Notes under the pieces: generated by a model | Told to the model about the DNA's origin: nothing | What the model saw: the letters and a program-made list of their open reading frames with translations, nothing else | The model's database searches: none | Program-made: the position numbers and the translations under genes | In this document: one piece after another, positions 8,407-17,172 of the stretch | How the letters are laid out: every line of letters starts with the position of its first letter | Position numbering within the stretch: position 1 is the stretch's first letter | Source of the DNA: Paenibacillus marchantiophytorum | GTDB taxonomy: Bacteria; Bacillota; Bacilli; Paenibacillales; NBRC-103111 | NCBI RefSeq assembly: GCF_014640555.1 | Contig: NZ_BMHE01000022.1 | Location: forward strand, 1 to 64,000 | Reading direction: 5' to 3' | DNA length: 64,000 bases

Positions 8407-9207
8407 TTGAACAGCGACACTGCCTTATGTCAACACATTGATCTCATTGCGGCAAACACATGGCCTTCTGAAACCTCAACCTTGGTGGAGCATTGGCTGC
8501 TAAGGGCTTCTCGCGGCGTTACCAAACGTGCCAACAGCGTGCTGGCTATCAACGGCTTTCCCTCCAATGATAACTGGTTGGAACACATCGAGCAATTTTA
8601 TCAATCCAAAGGGCTGCCTGCTGCTTTTCATGTGAGCAGTGCATCTCCAGAGGGCTTGGATGAGCTGCTGGCAAGTCAAGGCTATGTTCTCGATACCCCG
8701 TGTCTCCTCATGATCGCATCCAGTCAATATGCAGCGGAACAGACAAGCCAGCGAATAAATCAAAGAACATCTATCGGTATTTCAGCATCATGTTCAGGCG
8801 CCGCGGATACGGAATGGCTGGATGCTTTCCTTGCCTTAGAACAGTTACCTGAAGAACGGAGAACTTTCTATAGGGGTCTATTTGATAGAATGCCTGATTC
8901 GAAAGGGTTCGTCAAGCTCGAGCAAGATGGTCAAATCATCGCGCTCGGAACAGCCATTGTAGAAGGCGACTGGGCTGGTTTCGTTAACGTCGTAGTCCAT
9001 GAGAACTTCCGCGGCAGAGGAATCAGTTACCTGCTGATGGATGAATTAACCAAGTGGAGTATCGCCCAAGGGGCTGTGCAGCAATATTTGCAGGTGATCA
9101 CCAGCAATAAACCAGCGATTCATTTGTACGAGAAGCTTGGCTATCAACCGAGATTCGGCTATCATTACCGCGTGAAGAATGATTTACCTTCCTTTGCATC
9201 ATCCTAA
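8407..9207 (+). CDS. GNAT-family N-acetyltransferase (two-domain type)
   Basis: A 266-residue protein with a C-terminal GNAT domain: VVVHENFRGRGISYLLMDEL carries the acetyl-CoA loop, and IHLYEKLGYQPRFGYHYR is the typical end. The first half (1-120) looks like a degenerate GNAT-like domain (NGFPSNDNWLEHIEQFYQSKGLPAAFHV), as in tandem GNAT proteins. Translation starts at TTG 8407, preceded by AGGAGATGA. The SDR gene follows after 35 bp. The substrate is unknown. Confidence 0.82.
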   Translation: MNSDTALCQHIDLIAANTWPSETSTLVEHWLLRASRGVTKRANSVLAINGFPSNDNWLEHIEQFYQSKGLPAAFHVSSASPEGLDELLASQGYVLDTPCLLMIASSQYAAEQTSQRINQRTSIGISASCSGAADTEWLDAFLALEQLPEERRTFYRGLFDRMPDSKGFVKLEQDGQIIALGTAIVEGDWAGFVNVVVHENFRGRGISYLLMDELTKWSIAQGAVQQYLQVITSNKPAIHLYEKLGYQPRFGYHYRVKNDLPSFASS

Positions 9208-9242
9208 GCTAGAATTGGATAGGATGAAAGGAGCCGTGCAAC

Positions 9243-10112
9243 TTGGCAACAACAACGCAAGAGAAACCTGCTTTCCCGCCGCAGCATCAGAATCAACAGC
9301 CTGGGATCGAGTCGCAGATGAACCCTCGGCCTGAGTTTGATCAGGCACACTACAAGCCAGCCGGTAAGCTGAAGGATAAGGTCGCACTCATCACGGGAGG
9401 CGACAGCGGAATCGGAAGAGCCATAGCCATCGCATATGCCAAAGAAGGCGCTGATGTTGTGCTGGTCTATCTGAACGAGCACAGCGATGCGGAAGAGACC
9501 CACTCGTTCGTAGAGCAAGCTGGACGAAAGTGTCTCCACGTCGCTGGAGACATCGGGGATGAAAACTTTTGCAAACAGGTGATTGAGCAGGCTGTGAAAC
9601 AATTTGGCAAACTCGATATCTTGGTCAATAATGCCGCTGAACAGCATCCTCAACCGAGCATTGCCGACATTACAGCCGATCAGTTGGAACGGACTTTCCG
9701 GACGAATATTTTCTCATTTTTCTATTTGACTAAAGCGGCACTTCCCCATCTGAAATCAGGGAGTGCCATTATTAATACAGCGTCTATTACAGCCTATCAC
9801 GGTCATGAGCAGCTGGTTGACTACTCAGCAACCAAAGGCGCCATCGTGACTTTCACGCGCTCTCTGTCGCTGCAATTAAACCCCAAGGGCATTCGCGTGA
9901 ATGCCGTTGCTCCAGGACCGATCTGGACGCCTCTCATCCCCTCTACATTCACGGCGGAGGAAGTGGCGACCTTCGGTTCGACCACACCGATGAAGCGCGC
10001 AGGGCAGCCGAGTGAGCTCGCTGCCAGCTACGTCTTTCTGGCTAGCGAGGATTCTTCCTACATGGCGGGACAAGTTCTGCATGTAAACGGCGGGACGATC
10101 GTCAACGGCTAA
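9243..10112 (+). CDS. SDR-family oxidoreductase (YhdF/YdaD-like)
   Basis: A 289-residue short-chain dehydrogenase with a 45-residue hydrophilic N-terminal extension, as in the YhdF/YdaD/YhxC group associated with general stress. The cofactor loop TGGDSGIGRA lies near residue 57, NNAAEQ near 135, the catalytic serine in NTASITAYHG, and the YSATKGA motif (YxxxK) near 202. It probably reduces or oxidises a small carbonyl compound with NAD(P)H. The start is TTG 9243 with AAGGAG upstream. A strong terminator follows the stop. Confidence 0.88.
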   Translation: MATTTQEKPAFPPQHQNQQPGIESQMNPRPEFDQAHYKPAGKLKDKVALITGGDSGIGRAIAIAYAKEGADVVLVYLNEHSDAEETHSFVEQAGRKCLHVAGDIGDENFCKQVIEQAVKQFGKLDILVNNAAEQHPQPSIADITADQLERTFRTNIFSFFYLTKAALPHLKSGSAIINTASITAYHGHEQLVDYSATKGAIVTFTRSLSLQLNPKGIRVNAVAPGPIWTPLIPSTFTAEEVATFGSTTPMKRAGQPSELAASYVFLASEDSSYMAGQVLHVNGGTIVNG

Positions 10113-10126
10113 CCCGCAACACAAAT

Positions 10127-10175
10127 AGAGACTGTCTCAACAGGTTGTGAAAACCTAAGAGCAGTCTCTGTTTTA
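10127..10175 (+). terminator. Terminator after the SDR gene
   Basis: Outer arms AGAGACTG/CAGTCTCT (10127-10134 and 10162-10169) and inner arms AGGTT/AACCT are followed by GTTTTATTA. It separates the SDR gene from the convergent YdcF-like gene. Confidence 0.85.
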
Positions 10176-10182
10176 TTATGGC

Positions 10183-10875
10183 TTACACGCCAGCTTTGAG
10201 CCGCATTTTCGTCAAAAACCACTTCGTATACGCCAATGTTTCCCTTGCCTCATGATAAGGCATGAACAGCACCTCAGACTTCGTTGAGGAGACTATTGGT
10301 TGTTTCAAGCCAATCGTTTCAGCAATGTCCAACGAGCGTGAACCATGGAATTGATGGGTGACGATAATCGAACTCACCAGACCCTGCTTATCCATAATTT
10401 GCTTGCTGAACAGCAGATTTTCATAAGTGCTGGTTGCTCTAGGCTCCAGCAGAATGCTTTTGGCAGGCAATCCTTGTTTCACCAAATAATCCCGCATGCC
10501 TTCCGCTTCTGTTAGCTTAGATCCGTTATGATCCAACCCTCCGCTAACGATCAGTTGTTTGAATTTACCCTGCTTATATAAACTCACAGCTAAATCCAAG
10601 CGTTCTTGCAGCCCAGGACTCGGGATATCCATCCGCAAAGAGGCGCCCAGAACAATCCCTACATCGACCTGATCCGGTAAAGGTTGGTTGGGAGCTACTT
10701 GTACTTTCCATTGCACATAAGCAATCCAGGCAACACCTAGCAAGAAAACAATCACGATTAGACGAAATAAGTTAGTAAACGTGCGTCTATGCTTTGATTT
10801 CGGTAATTTGCCAGCTTTTTTAGATTTTGGAGCAACGGTTCTTTGTTTATTGTTCATAGGGGCCTTCGCTGCCAT
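10183..10875 (-). CDS. YdcF/SanA-family membrane-anchored protein (DUF218)
   Basis: The 230-residue protein has a basic N terminus, one membrane segment (about residues 33-52, LIVIVFLLGVAWIAYVQW) and an external DUF218 domain. That domain shows VGIVLGASL, ERLDLAVSLYKQGK, LIVSGG and the SxxTYENL block. The family is linked to cell envelope functions, and the enzymatic activity is not settled. AAGGAG lies nine bases before the ATG. It starts six bases after the esterase-like gene, so the two are cotranscribed. Confidence 0.83.
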   Translation of the reverse strand: MAAKAPMNNKQRTVAPKSKKAGKLPKSKHRRTFTNLFRLIVIVFLLGVAWIAYVQWKVQVAPNQPLPDQVDVGIVLGASLRMDIPSPGLQERLDLAVSLYKQGKFKQLIVSGGLDHNGSKLTEAEGMRDYLVKQGLPAKSILLEPRATSTYENLLFSKQIMDKQGLVSSIIVTHQFHGSRSLDIAETIGLKQPIVSSTKSEVLFMPYHEARETLAYTKWFLTKMRLKAGV

Positions 10876-10881
10876 GCACGT

Positions 10882-11541
10882 TTACTCCTTATCCAAAAAT
10901 ACGCTAACTTGACGAAACAAATTCGGTGCATCGTCACTATGACAAATCAGATGATTGGATCTGGGATGCCAATGGATCTCGCGTGGCCCTCTAAGCTTGC
11001 TATAAATGTAGCGTGCGCTTTGCGGATGAATCACCTGATCTTTTTCGGACTGCGCTATCATAGTCGGTATGTTCACTTGACTTAATTCCGGTTTCAGATG
11101 CCGTACCAGTCGAGTGAATTGCCAGGTTGCTCTAAGCGGGGTCGATGTGGCTTTCACCAGACTGACTTTCCGTTGGTACTTCCACTCATCGCGAATTACT
11201 TCCAGCATTCGTCCGGGACTGACATATATAACTGCTGTGTTCAGCAGAATAAGTTTTCTGATCGGATATCTGACGGATAAATAAGCGGCAAGTAGTCCCC
11301 CCATGGAGAAGCCAATCATATCAAAAGTACCGTGTCTCGTGGTCATGCTCTGGGCATGAGCTTCAGCCGCCCGCACCCAATCTTCCCAATGAGAAGCTTT
11401 CAAGTGGTGATAAGAATCCCCATTCCAAGGCAGATTCGGAACCTCACAACTTTGTCCGCGTTCACGCAAATGCCGAGCTAACGGTTCGACTTCGTAAGGC
11501 CCGCCTGTAAAACCGTGGAACAATAAACAGGGCTGTTTCAC
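10882..11541 (-). CDS. Alpha/beta-hydrolase, carboxylesterase-like
   Basis: A 219-residue hydrolase resembling the Est30/YvaK carboxylesterase group. HGFTGGPYEVEPLA forms the oxyanion loop, GFSMGG holds the nucleophilic serine, SEKDQVIHP carries the aspartate and SNHLICH the histidine. It should cleave short to medium carboxyl esters in the cytoplasm. GTG at 11541 is the likely start. The YdcF-like gene follows after six bases. Confidence 0.85.
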   Translation of the reverse strand: MKQPCLLFHGFTGGPYEVEPLARHLRERGQSCEVPNLPWNGDSYHHLKASHWEDWVRAAEAHAQSMTTRHGTFDMIGFSMGGLLAAYLSVRYPIRKLILLNTAVIYVSPGRMLEVIRDEWKYQRKVSLVKATSTPLRATWQFTRLVRHLKPELSQVNIPTMIAQSEKDQVIHPQSARYIYSKLRGPREIHWHPRSNHLICHSDDAPNLFRQVSVFLDKE

Positions 11542-11591
11542 TCGGCATCATCTCCCAACTCATCCTAAGTAAATATCTATGCTAGAATTGA

Positions 11592-12317
11592 CTATTTCTC
11601 TTTAATCGTGATCGAAGTAATCGTCACTTTCTCCTTTGGCTTGGATGGCGTAGCTTCTCCGCCCATCTCTACTGGCGTTTCCGCGATTTTGGCAATCGTG
11701 GCCATGCCTTCCGCTGTTACTTTTCCGAAAATAGAATAATTCGGCGATTTGTTCAGATTTGCGCTATCATCACCGGAACAAATGAAAAACTGACTGCCGT
11801 TTGTATTCGCGCCGGAATTCGCCATAGCTACGATGCCTGCTTCATATTTGTGCGTCGTTTTCAATTCGTCAGCGAATTTATATCCCGGTCCGCCGGTGCC
11901 TGTGCCTTTGGGATCTCCCGTTTGAATCATGAACGTTTTGATAATGCGGTGAAACGTAATGTTGTTGTAAAACCCTTCTTTGGACAAGAAAACGAAGTTA
12001 TTTACCGTTTTCGGCGCTTCATCAGCGAATAGATCAATCGTGAATGAGCCTTTGGACGTTACGATATCAGCTTGATATTTTTTTTTGACATCAATCATCA
12101 TCTCAGGTGCCTTCGTCCATTGCTTGGCTGCTCCGGTGGCAGGCGAAGCTGCTGCGGAAGTCGCTGGCGTAGCTGTTGGAGCCGTTGTTGTTGCTCCACT
12201 TTTGGGAGTAGCTGTGCCGCCAGTTGATTCTGTAGGTTTATTGCCGCATGCTGAGGCGAATAAAGTCAATCCAATTAATGCGATGGGAAGCAGCTTCGTT
12301 GATTTAAACAAGTTCAT
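11592..12317 (-). CDS. Lipoprotein cyclophilin (peptidyl-prolyl isomerase)
   Basis: A 241-residue protein: lipoprotein signal with lipobox ASAC and Cys24, then a low-complexity Thr/Ala/Pro linker (28-65), then a cyclophilin domain. The cyclophilin core shows ITFHRIIKTFMIQTGDP, KFADELK, IVAMANSGANTNGSQFFI and SIFGKV. It isomerises prolyl bonds in proteins folding outside the membrane. GGAGG lies seven bases before the ATG. It lies 57 bp downstream of the class A PBP gene. Confidence 0.92.
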   Translation of the reverse strand: MNLFKSTKLLPIALIGLTLFASACGNKPTESTGGTATPKSGATTTAPTATPATSAAASPATGAAKQWTKAPEMMIDVKKKYQADIVTSKGSFTIDLFADEAPKTVNNFVFLSKEGFYNNITFHRIIKTFMIQTGDPKGTGTGGPGYKFADELKTTHKYEAGIVAMANSGANTNGSQFFICSGDDSANLNKSPNYSIFGKVTAEGMATIAKIAETPVEMGGEATPSKPKEKVTITSITIKEK

Positions 12318-12374
12318 GTGGTTTCCTCCAAGAATAAGTTAGTTGGTGTGCCAGCAGTTAAGCTGGCGTATTCG

Positions 12375-14984
12375 TTATTGTGCTTTCGGTGCAAGTGCGT
12401 CCTCTTTGCCATCCTTGGGCTTATCTGCCGGTCCATCAACAGGCTTATTCGCCGGAGAAGGCGATGGACTCGGACTTGGGCTCGGATTCGGATTCGGATT
12501 CGCCGTTGGGCTAGGTGTTGGACTCGTACCAGGCTTACCCGAAGGCGTTGGCGATGGTGTTGGCTTGGTTCCCGGCGAAGGCGAAGGAACAAGGGGATCT
12601 TTCCCATTCCCAGGTGATGGCGAAGGCGAAGGTAATGGCGAGACACCTGGTGATGGTGAAGGACTTACGCCGCCAGGCAGTGTGTCATCCTTGGGTATCT
12701 CGACCGTTGCCACATTCGATTTGGCGCCTTCAATATTCGTTTCCAAATTAAGGGGAACAACATAATATTGATACGTGTCTCCCCTGCTCATCGAGGTATC
12801 GTTAATACCTGGCGTCGGCGTTTGAATGATCATCTTCGCCTCAGGTTCATTGGCACCTTTACGGAACAGTCGATAAGCAATCTTGTCTCCTTGTGATGCC
12901 CATGTGACTTGCACTAATTTCGTTTCAGGCACATAGACAGCCACTAAATCGGCAATGCCGCTTGGCGGTTCAGTTAAATCCTGAACACCCTCCGGTTTCA
13001 CGAAATTCGTTACCGGACGACCATCCAAGGACTTCGTCATCACTTCTTTGAAAATGGAAGACGGGCTTCCGCTGCCGATCGTTACGTAGTGCTTGGCATC
13101 TACCTTGTCGAAGCCTTCCCACACGGCCGCTGTCCACTCCGGCGTGTAACCGACGAACCACACATCGCGGTCGTATTTCTCCAAGCCTTTGATATCCAAG
13201 CCTGTCGTTCCTGTTTTACCAGCAACCGGACGGTTCATTTTCGCTTGTGTCCCCGTCCCGCCCTTCTCAACTACCCCCTGCAACAGCAGTGTCATATAGT
13301 AAGAGGTTTTCGGTTGGATCACTTGTTTCTTCTCTGGCTTATAGACCGCAATTTCCTTATCGTGCGCGTCTGTAATTCGGAGAATAGCATGCGTTTTGTT
13401 TTGCACGCCTTGATTCGCAAAAGCCGTGTAAGCTGCTGCCATTTGAAGCGGCGACACGCCATCGCTCAAACCGCCTAAAGCGATAGCCAAGTTGCGATCA
13501 TTCTTCTCATTTAACTTAATGCCTAGCTTTTCGGCAAATTTCAATGCGGTCGTCACTTTAATTTGGTCCAACAACCAGACAGGAGCCAAGTTGTAGGATT
13601 TCTTAACAGCCTCAAACATCGTTACTTGCCCATGTGTAATCCGGTCATAGTTGCGAGGCGTATAAGTTCCATTGCCGAATGACGTTTGGGTATCGTCCAT
13701 CATGGAGTAAGGCGTATAGTTCCCGCTTTCCAAAGCAGGTCCGTAAGCAGCAATCGGCTTAAACGAGGAGCCAGGCTGTCTTTTGGAATATACCCGACTG
13801 AAGCCCCTCGATTTATAATCCCGACCGCCAATCATCGCCATCAAACCGCCCGTTTTATTATCCATGATAACCATTGCGCTTTGAATCTTCTCGCCATCGG
13901 AAGCATCTGCTTGGAAGAATTTTGGATTCGCGTACGTTTGCTCCATCACTTTTTGAGCATTCACATTCATTGACGTGTAGATACGATAGCCTTTTGTCAG
14001 CAATTCATCCTCATCAATGCCATACATATCTTCGGCTTCATTCATCACATAATCAACATAAGAAGCATACACTTGTGAGCCTTGTGTTGAAGCCGCAGGC
14101 GCCACATAATCAACAGCCGCTGCCTCTACACGTTCCGCTTCGGTAATATAGCCTTGATCCGTCATCAGTCTTAGCACAACCGCACGACGCTCTTTGGACA
14201 GATCCGGATTCTTGATTGGCGAATATTTCGATGGCGCCTTAGGCAAGGCCGCGAGTGTGGCCATTTCCCAGATTTTCAAGTCATTCAGGTTCGATTTGCC
14301 AAAGTAAACCTTGGCTGCCGCTTTAATTCCATAAGCATTGCTCCCGAAAAATATCCGGTTCAAATACCGTTCAAGAATTTCATCCTTCGTATACTTCTCG
14401 TCCAGTGCAAAAGCAATTGACATTTCCGTACCTTTACGGAACGCTGTTTTCTCCGAGCTGAGAAACACATTTTTGGCAAGCTGCTGCGTAATTGTGCTTC
14501 CGCCTTCTACTGCGCTCATATGTATCACGTCTTTGACCAGAGCCCTGCCAATCGCCCAGAAGTCGACCCCTGCGTGCTGCTCAAAGCGGCGGTCTTCTGT
14601 GGCAATGAAGGCTTGCTTCAAGCGCTCAGGCACATCTTTAATATTGACGCTTTCACGGTTCTCGCCTTTGTAGATTTTGGAAATTTCGGTTGGCGGCTTA
14701 TCTTTCCCATCCTTATCTTTGCCTTCTTCCTGGGCATAAATAAGCGTGGATTCATTTGTCGTTTCAATTTTATCAATGTTGCTCTCCAGAATCTTGAAAC
14801 CACTCATAATAACGACGATATAAATGGCTAAGGCACAGATAACAGCTAATATACCTGCAATGATGGTTCCCATAATCAACTTACGAAAGCTAAACCCCTT
14901 CTTCTTGGAGCCTTTATTGCTGCCTTGTGGCTTCGATTTCGTACTCGTTGTAGTTTGCTTATTCGTAGGTTTCTCCAAATCCAC
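12375..14984 (-). CDS. Class A penicillin-binding protein (PBP1A family)
   Basis: An 869-residue bifunctional peptidoglycan synthase. A single membrane helix near residues 36-62 follows a Lys/Gln-rich cytoplasmic tail. The GT51 transglycosylase has EDRRFEQHAGVD near residue 129 and GGSTITQQLAKN. The transpeptidase has the active-site serine in GSSFK near 405, SYN, and KTGTT near 588. A fibronectin-like segment (about 685-775) precedes a low-complexity Pro/Ser/Gly tail (about 777-855, PSPSP and PNPNP repeats), which probably spans the wall. It starts at GTG with GGGGGAG upstream. It lies 138 bp downstream of hfq. Confidence 0.93.
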   Translation of the reverse strand: MDLEKPTNKQTTTSTKSKPQGSNKGSKKKGFSFRKLIMGTIIAGILAVICALAIYIVVIMSGFKILESNIDKIETTNESTLIYAQEEGKDKDGKDKPPTEISKIYKGENRESVNIKDVPERLKQAFIATEDRRFEQHAGVDFWAIGRALVKDVIHMSAVEGGSTITQQLAKNVFLSSEKTAFRKGTEMSIAFALDEKYTKDEILERYLNRIFFGSNAYGIKAAAKVYFGKSNLNDLKIWEMATLAALPKAPSKYSPIKNPDLSKERRAVVLRLMTDQGYITEAERVEAAAVDYVAPAASTQGSQVYASYVDYVMNEAEDMYGIDEDELLTKGYRIYTSMNVNAQKVMEQTYANPKFFQADASDGEKIQSAMVIMDNKTGGLMAMIGGRDYKSRGFSRVYSKRQPGSSFKPIAAYGPALESGNYTPYSMMDDTQTSFGNGTYTPRNYDRITHGQVTMFEAVKKSYNLAPVWLLDQIKVTTALKFAEKLGIKLNEKNDRNLAIALGGLSDGVSPLQMAAAYTAFANQGVQNKTHAILRITDAHDKEIAVYKPEKKQVIQPKTSYYMTLLLQGVVEKGGTGTQAKMNRPVAGKTGTTGLDIKGLEKYDRDVWFVGYTPEWTAAVWEGFDKVDAKHYVTIGSGSPSSIFKEVMTKSLDGRPVTNFVKPEGVQDLTEPPSGIADLVAVYVPETKLVQVTWASQGDKIAYRLFRKGANEPEAKMIIQTPTPGINDTSMSRGDTYQYYVVPLNLETNIEGAKSNVATVEIPKDDTLPGGVSPSPSPGVSPLPSPSPSPGNGKDPLVPSPSPGTKPTPSPTPSGKPGTSPTPSPTANPNPNPSPSPSPSPSPANKPVDGPADKPKDGKEDALAPKAQ

Positions 14985-15027
14985 CGACTCCCCCGTTGTT
15001 CATTTCTTTATCTAATAACCAACAAAA

Positions 15028-15050
15028 GAACAACCTTAAACAAGGTTGCT
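15028..15050 (-). terminator. Probable terminator after hfq
   Basis: Inverted repeat CAACCTT/AAGGTTG (15031-15037 and 15042-15048), followed on the minus strand by TTCTTTTG. The stem is short and the T-run broken, so termination may be partial. Confidence 0.5.
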
Positions 15051-15122
15051 CCCACAAGTTTCTATTCGGTTAGACGATTCAGTCCATCGAAAAGTTGCAA
15101 AACGAACGAAGCGAAGAAGATC

Positions 15123-15362
15123 TTATTCCGTTGCTTCAGCCGCAGCCATGAGTGAAACAGCACGTTGCGGTGTGAAGGTTGAGATCGCATGCTTGTAAAC
15201 CATTTGTTGACGCCCTTCACTATCAATGATGATGGTGAAGTTGTCGAAAGCACGAATTAGGCCTCTGATTTGGAACCCATTAGTTAAATAGACGGTGACG
15301 GGAATGCTTTCTTTGCGTAGTTGGTTAAGAAAATTGTCCTGGATGTTAATGGATCTGTTCAT
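15123..15362 (-). CDS. hfq: RNA chaperone Hfq
   Basis: A 79-residue Sm-like protein of normal length. The Sm1 motif runs through VTVYLTNGFQIRGLIRAFDNF, and Sm2 contains the conserved YKHAIST (KHA). It forms a hexamer that binds U-rich and A-rich RNAs. The small C-terminal tail (ATE end) is typical of Gram-positive Hfq. AAGGGGGA precedes the ATG. It lies directly downstream of miaA, the usual order in bacteria. Confidence 0.97.
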   Translation of the reverse strand: MNRSINIQDNFLNQLRKESIPVTVYLTNGFQIRGLIRAFDNFTIIIDSEGRQQMVYKHAISTFTPQRAVSLMAAAEATE

Positions 15363-15429
15363 CAGTAGGTCCCCCTTAATGGAATGAAACTATCGCCCTG
15401 AAGGCGCTATTTTCTAATGGTGATATTTG

Positions 15430-16398
15430 TTAATTATATTCAATTTTATGTACAAACTTTCCTGCTAGTATATCATTAATAATTTGGAAATGGGCAGAAA
15501 AATTTGCTGAATCCGTAACATCTACCCAATGAATGTCTTTCATATGCCGAAACCAGGACAATTGTCGCTTGGCAAATCGGCGCGTATCACGCTTTAACAA
15601 GGTAACAGCCTCATCAAGACTCATTTCGCCTTCTAGATACCCCACAATTTCTTTGTATCCGAGTGCTTGCATCGAAATCGCCTGTTTCGGACAGCCAGCG
15701 GCTAGAAGGGATTGAACTTCTTCAATAAGGCCCTCCTGCATCATCGCGTCGATTCGCTCTTCAATACGCTTGTATAGGAGCGCACGATCCATTGTTAAAC
15801 CAATGATACATAGTTCGTAGGGCGATTCTTTGATCTGGGCTGCCAAATGGGCAGACATCGTTTCACCCGAGATATGATAAATCTCAAGGGCTCGTATAAC
15901 ACGCCGGCGATCATTGGCATGCAGACGATCCGCACTGCCTGGATCAATCTGCCGCAACTTCTCATGCAGGGCTTCATCGCCATAAGAGAGCGCGAACGCT
16001 TCCTGTTCTTGGCGGAACGCCTCATCCATACTTACATCCGTAAACTGATAGTTGTAACAGACGGATTCGATATAGAGACCTGTTCCTCCAACGATAAATG
16101 GCAGCTTGCCGCGCGAATGGATATCCATAATTAAATCCTTCACACGCTCCTGAAATTCGGCAGCCGAAAAGGGATACGAAGGATCATGAATATCGATCAA
16201 ATGATGCGGGACAAGCTTCTGCTCGGCAGCGCTAGCTTTGGCCGTTCCGATATCCATCCCGCGGTAAACCTGCATGGAATCTCCGGAAATAATTTCGCAG
16301 CCAAATTGCTGGGCAATTTCCAGGCTCAGCTTCGTCTTGCCAACTGCCGTGGGACCAAGCAGCACGAGTAATTTCGGCTTGGCTGATGGGGCTAACAC
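15430..16398 (-). CDS. miaA: tRNA dimethylallyltransferase MiaA
   Basis: A 322-residue enzyme that transfers a dimethylallyl group to the N6 of A37 in tRNAs reading UNN codons. It has the P-loop GPTAVGKT (residues 13-20), SGDSMQVYRGMDIGTAK, FIVGGTGLYI, the catalytic region NDRRRVIRALE and the late AISMQALGYKE and KRDTRRFAKRQLSWFR motifs. The GTG start overlaps the stop of the methyltransferase gene by seven bases, so translation is probably coupled. hfq follows after 67 bp. Confidence 0.97.
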   Translation of the reverse strand: MLAPSAKPKLLVLLGPTAVGKTKLSLEIAQQFGCEIISGDSMQVYRGMDIGTAKASAAEQKLVPHHLIDIHDPSYPFSAAEFQERVKDLIMDIHSRGKLPFIVGGTGLYIESVCYNYQFTDVSMDEAFRQEQEAFALSYGDEALHEKLRQIDPGSADRLHANDRRRVIRALEIYHISGETMSAHLAAQIKESPYELCIIGLTMDRALLYKRIEERIDAMMQEGLIEEVQSLLAAGCPKQAISMQALGYKEIVGYLEGEMSLDEAVTLLKRDTRRFAKRQLSWFRHMKDIHWVDVTDSANFSAHFQIINDILAGKFVHKIEYN

Positions 16399-17168
16399 AG
16401 TCGAATCACTCCATAGGTTGTTTTGGTCGTCGATCGTAACACATGCTCGAATCCGAGCCGGGCAAACTCTTGACTGTTTCTGTTCTCTTTGAGCACGATG
16501 CTCTTGCGGGCCACACGTCTTGCTTCTGAGATCGATGCTAAACTGACCGCATCATCGTTCGCGCTGCGTCTTAGATGAGATATCGCTTGCGATTCCTCAA
16601 TGGGATTGCGAAACATCGGATCAAAATAGACGATATCCACGCTCTGATCAGCCAACTGCTGCAAATAAGCGAGATGTTGCATCTTACGGACTTCAATCCG
16701 CCTCATAGCTTCGTTAAGCTCAGCAATTTCGGATTCATAAACAGCTAGCCCTTCATGTATCAGCATCGCTGGTATGTCTTCACTTTCAATGGCAGTCACG
16801 CTTCCTTGCGAGCCAACCGCATAAGAAAAAACGATGGCATCCGATGCCAAGCCAGCCGTGCAGTCCACGATGACATGGCCGCTTGCGGCGCCTGACACCT
16901 CAATCAAGAGGTCTGACTCGCCTCGCTGCATCCGTTTAACACGAACGAGTGCCATACTCGGGTGAAAAAAATACGCAGGATGTTCATCTTCATAGTACCT
17001 GATCTCATCCCTCGTCACAAGCAGAAGGGCATTATCCTGATGATTTCGCCTAAGATGTTCCAAAGCATACTTTTTGCGGGGAACAAGTCGGCCGTTATAA
17101 GAAGCAGCCAACCGCCCCGCCTTACCCCATAATTCAGGGGATGGATTATAAGAAGTTGTGACTAACAC
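16392..17168 (-). CDS. RsmJ-like class I SAM-dependent methyltransferase
   Basis: A 258-residue Rossmann-fold methyltransferase. The SAM site is VDCTAGLASDA, the acidic strand end is TAIES, and the base-flipping or catalytic motif is DIVYFDPMFRNP, all like RsmJ (16S rRNA guanine-1516 N2-methyltransferase). The N-terminal part differs from E. coli RsmJ, so the exact target is uncertain. GTG starts four bases after the mutL stop, and the end overlaps miaA. It is thus embedded in the mutL-miaA operon. Confidence 0.78.
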   Translation of the reverse strand: MLVTTSYNPSPELWGKAGRLAASYNGRLVPRKKYALEHLRRNHQDNALLLVTRDEIRYYEDEHPAYFFHPSMALVRVKRMQRGESDLLIEVSGAASGHVIVDCTAGLASDAIVFSYAVGSQGSVTAIESEDIPAMLIHEGLAVYESEIAELNEAMRRIEVRKMQHLAYLQQLADQSVDIVYFDPMFRNPIEESQAISHLRRSANDDAVSLASISEARRVARKSIVLKENRNSQEFARLGFEHVLRSTTKTTYGVIRLC

Positions 17169-17172
17169 ATTT